This document shows positions 21,439-32,535 of a DNA stretch of 64,000 bases, one piece after another (positions within the stretch are counted from its first letter, which is position 1; each line of letters begins with the position of its first letter). Source of the stretch: Ipomoea triloba (taxonomy: Eukaryota > Streptophyta > Magnoliopsida > Solanales > Convolvulaceae); assembly GCF_003576645.1 (NCBI RefSeq), contig NC_044919.1, positions 24,182,081 through 24,246,080 of the forward strand, given 5' to 3'. A program made the position numbers and the translations under genes. The notes below the pieces were generated by a model. The model was not told where the DNA came from. It worked only from the letters and a program-made list of their open reading frames with translations, and searched no databases.

Positions 21439-22400
21439 TTTGAAATTACAAATACGAAATATTAAAAATTGTTATAAATATTAATCATAATGGCCATTAT
21501 TTCTTCAATCCCTTCATCTTCCCTAGTAATGGTGTATATGCTATAGAAAATGAAGGGTTGTATGGATTGTATATAAATACATGTTGAAAGGTTAGTAAGA
21601 GATGCTTTTGAAGTTCCTAGATTTTGAGTTCTTATTTTTATCTCTACTTGCATACAATCTACCAACGATTACCATACAACTATCACGCGGAAACTAAGCT
21701 AATTAGAAGGCCAAATTACATCACGTTATCAGCACGAGTCTCTATCATAATTTCTGGTGAACAGTATGCTTGGCATCTTGTTTTGTGCATTTTATTCTAG
21801 AATCTATGACTTTGTTTGTGCGTAGTGATCATTTATATAGATGCATTCGGGTATGAATTAGAACTTCCAATCCTATTTATGTGAAATGAGTATTCTCATT
21901 CTTGATTTTATTGTATTATTTGTATATGTGTGTTTATGGTACTTAAGAGTGATAATACTTCATGTTCGTTAACTACTTGTGAGTATATGAACCTCTCATC
22001 AAGCCACGGTTGAGAATTTGGGTAAATACATGAGTTTGCAAATATAAATTCTCTTTATTATCCTCCCGGATCATGTATATGAATTAGGTTCTACATGAAC
22101 CATGATGCTTTAATTTGAAATGGTTAATACATGTGGTTATATGCCAAATTGTATGTATATGTATCCATGTATGTTCTACGACTTTGGATATCGAATGCAT
22201 CATCAATTCTTATTATGTTTGGATCGGATTGCTATGTTTGCATCAAAATGTTAAGATACATATATGCATATTTATGTAAAAAGGTGTATCTTCATCCATT
22301 ATTTGAACATGTATTCGAAATAGTGGTTTTTTCCAATGTTGTCACATATTGCTTCGTAAAGTTGCATGAAATTGATGATCTGGTAAATCATGCCTTCCAT
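20943..22400. other. Intergenic relic DNA with duplicated TTATCAGCAC leader motif
   Basis: No gene seen. CATGTGTACCCTTGTGTT occurs twice (20949 and 20980) around a T-run. Two related segments, ACATTATCAGCACACTC near 21141 and CACGTTATCAGCACGAGTCT near 21722, look like the leader/primer-site region of copia-type elements in two copies about 580 bp apart. An (AT)n run sits at 21404-21433. Confidence 0.4.
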
Positions 22401-22404
22401 TGCG

Positions 22405-23240
22405 GAATGTGAACTTATTGAGCTCGCTTAAGAAGGAAGCAATTATTTAACTTGGGCTCTAGATAATATTTGGCATCTAAAGAATTGAGCCAAGTTTTTG
22501 TTGCTAAGTCATAGAGCACTGATGCCCAGAAGGCACAAGCTCTCATTTTCGTACGTCACCATTTGAACTGCAACCTTAAAATTGAGTATTTGATTGAAAA
22601 GTCTCCATTACATTATGGAAATCCCTAAAGAACCATTTCAACCAATAGTCATCAATTGTCCTCCCTCGGACACAATTTGACTAGTTTAATCTCAAAGTTT
22701 TAAGATTATAAGTCAGTAACGGACTATAATTCAACTCTGCATAAAATAGTCTTGCAATTAAAACTCTGCAAACAAGAAGTTTCAAAGAAATACTTATTTG
22801 AAAATACTATGTCTACTTTTCATGCGAGTAACCTTGTACTGTAGCAGCAGTACAAGACAACAAATTATGAGAAGCATTATAAGCTGATTTTAGCACGCAC
22901 TCATTGTGGCTAAGAAACATAACTAGTTGTTGATGAAGAATCAAAATGCATGTGTCTGGTTGGTTTTGCACTGGTGCCTGAAGCACATAATGTTGCCTAG
23001 TCGAGCAACTTTATAAGGGGTTAAGGTTGAGGTTATAACCGGTGTGGTATGAGTTTCAAGCTTAGAATAAGAAACAAAGTGATCAAGATATTTATGGACG
23101 ACAAAACTCATCGAGGTAAAATTCTATCCAAAAGCAGGTTTGCTATCAATGTGGGCGTGATGGGCATTGATCCCTACGTGCCGCACACCAAAGCATTTGG
23201 TTGTCGAAGAATGCATATCACCTTGATGATTCTAGCTAAT
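22405..23240 (+). pseudogene. Eroded copia-type gag
   Basis: Broken frames still show gag blocks in order: DNIWHLKN-like and KAQALIFVRHHLNCNLKIEY near 22530-22590, a QEVSKKYLFENTMSTFHASN block near 22780-22840, and a WALIPTCRTPKHLV piece near 23160-23205 resembling the segment just after the zinc knuckle. Many stops and frameshifts. No pol was found downstream, and matching LTRs were not established. Confidence 0.6.
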
Positions 23241-23249
23241 TTGCCTGAA

Positions 23250-24049
23250 ACAAATACTGCGATAATTGATAATAATGAAATGATGAGGTATTGATGAAGA
23301 AATAATTAGTATCATGATAATGTTTTGAACAATGCATGAAAATATATTCATGGTCGAAAAAGTTAACTCACGTATGAAGCATGAAGCATCTGAGAAGTTA
23401 GCTCATGCTTAAAGCATCCGAGATGTTAGTTTATGCCTGAAGCACCCGAAAAGTTAATTCATGGTCACGATATTCGAAAAGTTATTGCATGACCAATTTA
23501 TTTGTAAAAAAAGAAGTTTAGAAGAATACCTTGATGAAGAATTTCAATATGATGCAATGATGGAAGTGAGATGCGATGCAATGACAGAAAGAAAGATAAG
23601 TGTAAAAAGTTTAGGTTTAAAAAATGGTAAAAAAGAAAAGAGAATAAAAAACCTATTCTTGAGAGCTCATTAATATGTTATAGTAAGGATACCCGTAATA
23701 CCTATTTTCCTCTAAAAGGAATGGGTCATTCCCATGAACATTATTCCTAGGAATACAAATATTTACCAAACAATGAAATATGTCTATTACTGAAAAAGTT
23801 TTACTTTGTTATTAATTTTCAAATTTATTTTATTTATTTTTTCTTCTCTCTCATTTTCTCTCTCCTAATCACACCGCAAAATAACCTCACTAGTAAAATT
23901 ACTTCATACCCAAATTCGTCAAAGATCGAACTCACCGGTAGTTTTTAGCGGCAGGAATTACCAAATTAGAAAGTAAGTTATATTCGGGCTTGGCGTATTG
24001 ACCCGAGTCTTACCTGGGCTGGCAGGCATAAGAATCTCTGATTAGTTAC
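23250..24049. other. Upstream region of MetRS, no gene seen
   Basis: AT-rich and without a supported ORF. A GCATCCGAGA/AAGTTAGTTCATG-type degenerate repeat lies at 23370-23490. The part after about 23870 becomes less AT-rich and may belong to the original MetRS promoter, now split from the gene by the hAT insertion. Confidence 0.4.
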
Positions 24050-24220
24050 CTCAAGAGTAGGGGTGGGAATAGGCAGGCCCCTACAAAGGGGCCTATGGCC
24101 TGGCCTGGCCTGGCCTGTTTAGTTAAAAGGCCAGGCTTAGGCCTTTTTGAAAGTCTATTAACGTAAATAGGCTCAGGCCTATTTGTAAAAGCCTGGCCTA
24201 TGGGCCTGCAGGCCGGGTCT

Positions 24221-24277
<57 letters not shown>

Positions 24278-24649
24278 ATATTTATTATATATTTCATTTT
24301 ATAACTATTATCTTTTTATATTTATAATATAACCCCTACTATATATATATCTCTTTCAAGTTCAAGTAACCCTAAAATCCTAAATCCTAATAGACTATCA
24401 GTAATCCCCAATTCGCCGCGATTCCGCCATCCCCATTCCCCAATTCGCTAAGTCATCGTCGTCGACTGTGCGCGGTGCGTCCGGCCGTCCGCGGTCCATG
24501 CGTGCTCGTCGGAGACTCGGAGTCACCGCCTCACCGGACACTACAACGGCGACCGGAGAGCTAGCGACCTTCCTCCAGCAAGGTTAGTGTGTACTGACTA
24601 TTTTGTTTTTGGCTATTTGCGTACAGTCGTACAGCGAGTGAGCGAGGTC

Positions 24650-24832
24650 CGGCGGTCGCGGCTGCTGCTGGGTCTGGCAGTCGCGGCTGGGTCCGGCGGT
24701 CGCGGCGGTCGCGGCTGCTGGTGGTTCCGGCGGTCGCGGCTGCTGCTGTGTCCGGCGGTCGCGGCTGCTGCTGTGTCCAGCGGTCGCGGCTGCTGCTGTG
24801 TCCAGCGGTCGCGGCTGCTGCTGTTTACTTAG
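24650..24832 (+). repeat. 25-bp minisatellite (GCGGTCGCGGCTGCTGCTGT)
   Basis: GTCCGGCGGTCGCGGCTGCT-type units recur about every 25 bp; the last four are nearly identical. It lies in the hAT element, in the position of the transposase gene 5' leader. The small ORF spanning it is a product of the repeat. Confidence 0.85.
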
Positions 24833-25566
24833 TTCTGTTCCAGATGACTGCTGCTGCTTAGTTAGTTCTGTTCCAGATATGAGAAAGCTCTGTTTACTTA
24901 GTTCTGTTCATATAAGCTCTGCTACATATTATGTGTGACTTTCACTGGATTCTCACCATGCACTAACTCTCTAAAGTTTGTGACTTTGTGTAAAGATAAT
25001 AAAATGGAGTGGTGGGTTGCTTGCCAAGAATGGGTAAAATCATATAGGGTTTAGTAGTCTTGAATATGACAAATAAGTTGGCCTTCTTGAGATTATGGGT
25101 GTTGATTTCTCAGGTTGAAATTTTTGGTTTCTCTTTTAAACTGTGAGAATGGCTCTACTGGAAGGAGTTTGTGGGTGTGGCCGTGTGGGTGTGGGTGTGG
25201 GTTGGGGTGGGGTTTACATTCTTCTTGCAAACTGCAAAGTGGGGACTTCTTTTTGTGTCACTGTCATATGATTAACTGATCACTTTTATCATTCAGCCAT
25301 TTGTATATTTGTTAACCAAATATTTCTTTGTATTTTAGCCCTGGAATTCTTGATTGTGAGATTATGCAAAAGAAGAAAGAAAAGAAATTAATGATTTTTG
25401 TGTAATTTGAACATAACCCAATGCAGGATAGTTTAGTAATAAAGAAATTACTAGTTTAGTAATAAATTACTTTATATGGTTGAATAAGTTTACTAGTTAA
25501 TTGAATATGTTTACTAGTTTAGTATATTTACTTGTTTAATTTTAGAAACTTAATACTTTATATAGG

Positions 25567-25790
25567 ATGACAAGTAACAATACAAATGAATCTATTCCTG
25601 AACAAGTTAACGTGCAAGTTACAACTACAACTCCATCAATTTCATCAATTTCTTCAAGTCAACCAATTGAAAGTAACAATTCTGAAGAAGTGAGTAGGGG
25701 TGAACTTCCCAATGATTCAATCATATAAAAAAAACGGCGAAAAACGTCAGCAGTATGGAATGATTTTGAAGAAATTTATGCTTTTGTTGT
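25567..25790 (+). pseudogene. N-terminal remnant of a hAT transposase
   Basis: From ATG 25567 a Ser/Thr/Asn-rich leader runs for 53 codons to TAA at 25726. The frame then continues as KKRRKTSAVWNDFEEIYA, the hallmark start of the BED zinc finger of plant hAT transposases (basic run, then S.VW..F). The match ends near 25785 and what follows looks like a 3' untranslated region. The catalytic core has thus been deleted, making this element dependent on a relative elsewhere. Confidence 0.8.
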
Positions 25791-26307
25791 TAAACTTGTA
25801 TTTCTGTAGTTGTGTTGAGTCGTTGGACTTTTATATTATGGATTTGTGGTACACAATTTGTATTAGTTGTATTGTTGAATTGTATTACGAACTTTTACTT
25901 GTGGCGTTGGATAATTTATTATGAAATATGAACTTTTATGGCGTTAAATAGGCTTTTAAACAGGTTTCAGGCCAGGCCAGGCCAACGGCAGGCTCAGGCT
26001 TGAGCCTAAAAAAAAGCCTACATGCAGGCTCAGGCCCAGGCTCAGGCTTTAGATTTCCACAACAGGCCCAGGCCTAAATTTCTAAAGCCCGGCTCGGCCT
26101 AGCCTATTTCCACCCCTACTCAAGAGTCAAGTCCTCAACTCATTTCTATCTCAGGCGCAGGAATATCAACCCTTCTAATTTCTATACTTTCCTCCTCCTC
26201 CGCCGCCAGGCCAGCCACCGCTACCAGTCTGATTATCAGTTTTCTCCTCCGTCATACGTTTGCGCCACCGCTGTAAAACTCCCCGAACTGCTAATAAGCT
26301 CTTTCAG

Positions 26308-29300
26308 ATGGGTGAGGTTAGCGAGAAAGCTCCAAAAGTGCCAATCCCAGGCAAAAGAAATATCCTAATCACTAGTGCGCTGCCTTACGTCAACAACGTC
26401 CCTCACCTCGGCAATATCATCGGCTGTAAGATATTCCATCTCTTCTCACCCTGTCTATGCTTATATGCGTGTATATTACTTCGATTCATTTGCTTTTTAG
26501 TTGATTCGAAACATTTATTAGCTTTTGCTAAAGGAGTTGTACTAATTTTTTGGGTGTTTATGATGATTTGTAGGTGTGTTGAGTGCCGATGTGTTTGCTC
26601 GGTATTGTAGGCTCAGAGGCTACAATGCCATATACATATGCGGAACGGATGAGTACGGGACAGCCACTGAGACGAAAGCCTTGGAGGAGAATTCTACTCC
26701 GCAACAAATATGTGACAAGTAAGGCTGTTATAATTTTAGTTTTAATGCTCAACAAATATGTGCCAATATGAGTATTTGCACATCCCAATATTTTGTTTAC
26801 CGCTCTAATTAGTTGGGTTTATGAATTTTTAGTAGTACTTGAAAAATTAATTGTAATACTGTGGGACTGGGAAAAAGTGAACTGAATAAGCTAATTGTCT
26901 TAAGTTACTCTATTTAATTGTCTAGAACTCTTTGTAACTTCCTAAAACTATGGTTTAAATAAATATTTATAGGTAGAAGAAGAATATAGTATTTTGTTTA
27001 GGTAGATAAGCTGCAAAGTACTAAGAAAACAAGAATTTTCATAATAAAGTGCAAATTCATAAAGAATAGGGAGCAACTGCAAACTTTTTGTAGATACTAT
27101 GAGTTTACTATGCCTGTGAAATCATATGTTAATATTATTGTTATAACATGGTAAGCGGATCTCTCCATATGGTTTACCTGTTTATATATTGTATTGATTG
27201 CATGTTTCATATTTGGATAAATTCTGAATATAAACCTTATTCCTGTGTATTCAGATATCATGAAATCCATAAACAAGTCTATCAATGGTTTGACATAAGT
27301 TTTGATAAGTTTGGACGGACATCCACTCCTCAACAAACTGAGGTTTGTCAGTCCATTTTCAAGAAACTATTGGAGAACAACTGGCTTACTGAGAATACAA
27401 TGCAGCAGGTATGGAGTTTTCTATTGCTAATTAGTTCTTTGGCTTCAGAAAATAACTATATTTATTTCTTCTTATTCACTAGACCTATTTTGGATGAAAT
27501 GATGAATTCCCCACCACTTCATCTTATCCCAAAAAGTTTCAACAAATCATCTTCTTTAAATGCAGCCTTACTGTGATACATGCAAAAAGTTTTTAGCTGA
27601 CCGCCTTGTAGAGGGTACCTGTCCAACACCAGGTTGTAACTATGATTCTGCACGAGGAGATCAATGTGAAAAGTGCGGGAAGCTTTTAAATCCTACAGAA
27701 CTGAAGGAGCCAAGATGCAAGGTTCACTTTTGCTTGGTTTCTTTTTACTTGATGCATTTCTATATTTACTTGTTCTCTTTTTGCGGTTTTGCCTCAATGA
27801 GACTTGTTTATTGACAGTGACCTAGTTGCAAATTTGAAAATATGAGGACGTGAAGATTCTTCTCGAACTTAAAAATAACTATTATTGCACTGCTGTAAGG
27901 TTTGCTATTTTGTATTGTGTAGAATAACATCAGCATACACAAAAATGGTCAGTTTATAAATGAGAATGTTATGCTGGAACTTAGGACCAACAAGAAACGA
28001 TAAGATTAGAAATGAAGTTACTAGGGAACAAAAATGCGTAGGTTTTATTGTAGATAAAATGCTGGAAATAAATTTCAGGTGGTTTTGACATGCAAAGAGA
28101 AGACTGTGCACTGGTAAGGGGATGGTATTGGGTTTTCGGGGAAGTGGGAAGGACCTATGTTGAAGTTAAGTGGAACAATTAAATGAGACTAACTTTATAA
28201 ACAAATATTCGAAATGTTAGCTTCAAGGGATATCGTTGCAGAATCTATATTACTGACTCCTTTTTGTGGGAACAAGGCATTAGTTTGGTTTGTAAGAGTA
28301 TGCATTTTCATTTTCTCTTTTGTATGTTGAACATTCACTACAACAATGAAATGAATATTGTTCATTAACTATTTCTTTAATTTCTTTTCATCAGGTCTGC
28401 CGTAACACCCCATGCATTAAAGATACAGACCACTTGTTCCTTGAGCTCCCTTTGCTGAAGGATAAATTAGAGAGCTACGTAAACAGTATGTCAGTGGCTG
28501 GAGGATGGAGTCAGAATGCTATTCACACAACACATGCATGGCTAAGAGAAGGGCTGAAGTCAAGGTGTATCACTAGAGATTTGAAATGGGGGGTTCCAGT
28601 TCCACATGAGAAATACAAGGAAAAGGTTAGTTGGCGAAAAGTTAGCCATTTAAAAATTTGACTTATTTTTATTTTTTATTTTTTGAGTAGGTGGGTATAA
28701 CTTCACTTTTTTATTTTTTATTTTTTGAGTAGGTGGGTATAACTTCACTGCCATTTAGTACTTTGTATATGTTTATGATGCCACTATATTGCACAATGGT
28801 GTGTGTTTTTAAGGTTAAGGAGGCACTAACTATTATCACAATACTTTATCAATCCGTTAGATTGTGGATTCTGTGCTTGCTTATGATATTGTTTTTGAAA
28901 TTATTGTGATTAGGTTTTCTATGTATGGTTTGATGCACCTATTGGTTATGTATCCATCACTTCATGCTACACAGCTGAATGGGAGAAATGGTGGAAGAAT
29001 CCTGAAAATGTGGAGCTGTATCAATTTATGGGCTGGAAGAATCCTGAAAATGTGGAGCTGTATCAATTTATGGGCAAGGACAATGTGCCTTTTCATACTG
29101 TGAGTAATAATAATGTTCTTTTTTTTTTTTGAAATAGTTTTATTTTAGTTTTGTATTCTATTTATGATTTGTTTTGTGCCTAATGTAGTGTAGTGTGGTG
29201 GCTGCATGGTTTTATAAGTGTGTCTATTTTTTATTTGTTACTTTTTTGTTACAAGGACAATTTGGAAGTTTTTTATGCACCTTTAGTGGTAATAAGATGT

Positions 29301-32300
29301 GTTATTTGTTTACTGCCCAATGTAGTGGTGCAGGTGTAGGATTTGAATGAATTGTTTGATTACCTTTTGGTGGTAAGAACCTCTGAATGTATTTGAGGCA
29401 TAAACTTTCTTTTCCTTGCACAGGATTTTAAAATGATTTTTCTACTCTATATCCAGTGCTATATCATCTTCTCTCAGTCTTGGAGTGAGTTATGGAGAAA
29501 AATTGTTTGGCTCCTTAAAATGGCTTTGGTGTCTGAAGCAGATCTGATAATGTTCAGTGGTTTGACTTGCAAGTTGCTTATTATAGAGTAGTGAGTAATT
29601 AAATGAAAATGTTATGTTCCTATGTTAACCTTGACTTAAATTTCTTAGTTAAACTCTTTTAGAAGAGGGGTTATCAAACAGTAAAGCTGAAATGTATAAA
29701 TGGTGGGGCTTTAATCTTAATTGGAGTTTACTTCTTGCCTTTGTTTTGATGCCAAGCAATGTTTAGGTTTTTTAAAACCGAACTGAAACTGAACCGAACT
29801 CTAATGTTAAACCGAATGGTTTAATATATATATTATTAAAACTGAAATCGAAAAAAATCGAACCGAAACCCGAAATGCCCACCCTAATTAGAACCAAATA
29901 CTTGGTAAATGTAATTGGTTTAAGTGAAAGAATCCTCTTTCTTAGGTAGTAAATGAGAATTGGAATCAAAATAAATAAATAAATAAATAATTAATTAATT
30001 AAAATTAATAAATATATAAAAACATATAATACATAATATACACATACATATATGTGTATACACATTAAAGTTTCATATTGAATGCATGGACAATGGCTTT
30101 TTTTATAATCTTTTTTTCTTCCCCTTTTTTTGATTACATTGTTCAAAAGTAGGGGATGGAAATGGTAATGGATTTTATAATTATTAAAGGATTTGAATCC
30201 AATAGTAGGTTAACACAAAGTAGGCAAACATAGTAATGGTATCAAATCCGATAGTAGGGTACAAAAGTCACCAACCAAATGCCACCTACATGTTTTATGA
30301 AAAAACTTCACCTGTTCAGCAAAAGGAGACAAACAAACATGGGAATGGTATCAAATCCGATAGTGGGTACAGAAGTCACCAACCAAACACCACCTAGATG
30401 TTTTATGAAAATACTTCACCTGTCTGTCCTCTAGCAAAAAAACACATTTATTTAGGATTTAGGAGAACATATTTAATGTGATCTAGAAAATTAAGTAGGT
30501 ATAATTCCATTTTTGCCCCATCATAAATGTATTATATCCGATGTTATTCTTTTTCTATTTCAACTCAAAAGAATATTTTGATAGTAAGTCTATAAATATT
30601 ATTAAATTTGTGGTAGATGAAATTCATGATTGTTTTTGTTGGGCATCTCAAAATAGTAAGGAGGATAGTTATTTGTAGACAATAATTTATCAAGCTAGTA
30701 GTTATTAGCTTGCTGTTGTAGACCAACCTTTCTATTTTGAATTACTATATAAGCCCAATTGAGTGACCTTGGCCCAATCTTGGATTATTACATGGTATGC
30801 TTGGTTTGGTCCACTTTGTGTTCACTTGGAGGGTCTGATCTGAAGCGTCATGGCGTCTAGAGCTCTTTCGTTTCCAATCCAATTTCATGTGGTCAACCGG
30901 TTAGATTCAAAATGGCCTGGTTGTCCACTTGAGGGGAGTGTTAAGAGTCCCACATTGAAAAAATACAGTCTTTTAGTGTGGTTTGGCCCATGTGCATTAT
31001 AGCCCAATTGAGTGACCTTGGCCCAATCTTAGATTATAACAAGGATAATAATTTATTAAAGCATTCTATCTGTAAGGTTGGATTAAATTAAAGTTCTTAG
31101 TTTGATATGTAACTTTGTATTGACTCTTTAAGTATTTTTCAGGTAATTTTCCCATCTACACTTTTTGGAACGGGTGAAAACTGGACTTTTATGAAAACTA
31201 TCAGTGTTACTGAATACTTAAACTATGAAGCAGGTTAGCAAGAAATCTCTTTGCCAGATGGTTGATGTTTTTTTAATAGTTAAGAATGTATTTTGCAGAG
31301 ATCCCATTATGTTTTGTTCACTGTTGAGTATCTCCTCTGATTTGGCTTCTACCACCCCTTTTCCATGTGCTATCCTATGCAGGGAAGTTTTCAAAAAGTA
31401 AAGGTATAGGAGTCTTTGGAAATGATGTGAAAGATACAACTATTCCTGTAGAAGTATGGAGATACTACTTGCTGGCAAATAGGCCAGAGGTGAGTTCTTG
31501 TTTCTTTTCACTATGTTTCCTGTTATTAGATTAATGTCTTCCTTTATCTTGGTAAGTGTCTCTGTGTGAATGGATAGATAAATAGTGAAAAGAGATATTG
31601 TATTACTTATTGGTTTAATACACTATGTACATTTATTGGCAAGCTCTTTCATGAACACAATATGTATAGAAACCCACCTACATAACACTCCTCAAGTTGT
31701 AACAAAGTTCACTCATCCAGTCATCCTAGGACCATGAAAAGCCTTGGTAAGAATATTAGTAGCTTGATCTAAAGCTCTCACATGTGATGGAGTGATTAGT
31801 CTTGTGCCAACTTTTCTCAAACAAAATGGCAATCAACTTCTATGTGTCAAGTGCATTTGTGAAGCTTTGGATTTGAAGTGGCATGTATGACTACTTGTTA
31901 TTGGGCTATAGATTCATAGGCTTGACCAATGACCATTTCTACCTCCAAATCTGCCTAGGGTGTGTTTGGAAACCCAGAAAATGACTTTTGGAAAATGTTT
32001 TACGAGTTTCTAGTGTTTGGCAAGAGAGGGGAAAATGAAGTCAATGGAAAATGATGCATTAGTCAAAGTTAAATAGGTATGTTTTGGGGGAAAATGACTT
32101 CCCCTTTTTTGGGGGAAGTCATTTTCCAAGGGATATGAACATGCAAAATTTGTCAAAATAGTGTGGTTTTAGTTTTACTTTTTACAACACTACTCCATGG
32201 GACCCTAGCCTGCCCCATGCGGGTTGGCCGGCCGGCCACGTTTTTTTTTTTTTTTTTTTTAAATTCAAAGTTCAAAAAAATAATTAAATAAGTAACGTCT

Positions 32301-32504
32301 ACAAATATTAACATTAGTACTGTCAAAGCAGGCCGACCGCCCCACCTCGGACTTAAATTTTTTGGTGGACTTTTACGGGTCGGCCCGTTAAGCCCGCGGG
32401 GTAGGATTCATGCAATCCTAGCTCGCCCACACGGTTTGGCGGGCCCTGCGAGATTTTTTTTATTTATTTATTATAAATGTGTACATACGTGTACACATTG
32501 TTTT

Positions 32505-32535
<31 letters not shown>

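Larger units (their letters stand above)
24058..26118 (+). mobile_element. Non-autonomous hAT element, deletion derivative
   Basis: Ends TAGGGGTGGGAATAGGC and GCCTATTTCCACCCCTA are inverted repeats, and CTCAAGAG flanks both (24050-24057 and 26119-26126), the 8-bp duplication made by hAT transposases. Subterminal GGCCTGGCCTG and AGGCTCAGGC motifs crowd both ends, likely transposase-binding repeats. Inside are an (AT)n run (24226-24273), a GC-rich minisatellite, an intron-like stretch and the N-terminal part of a transposase. The right end is about 190 bp before the MetRS ATG, so it lies in the proximal promoter or 5' leader. Confidence 0.93.

Noticed and set aside
22131..22412. 93-codon ORF upstream of the copia gag relic
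   Set aside because: Low-complexity AT-rich frame with no recognisable family; lies in relic DNA.
24587..24832. Gly/Arg/Leu-rich ORF in the hAT element
   Set aside because: Derived from the 25-bp GC-rich minisatellite; no start context or domain.
19467..27734. Idea that the two MetRS segments are an assembly duplication
   Set aside because: The copies have distinct flanks, three substitutions, and the first lies within a unit with its own exact 5-bp target duplication. Assembly error is still possible but is not the simplest reading.
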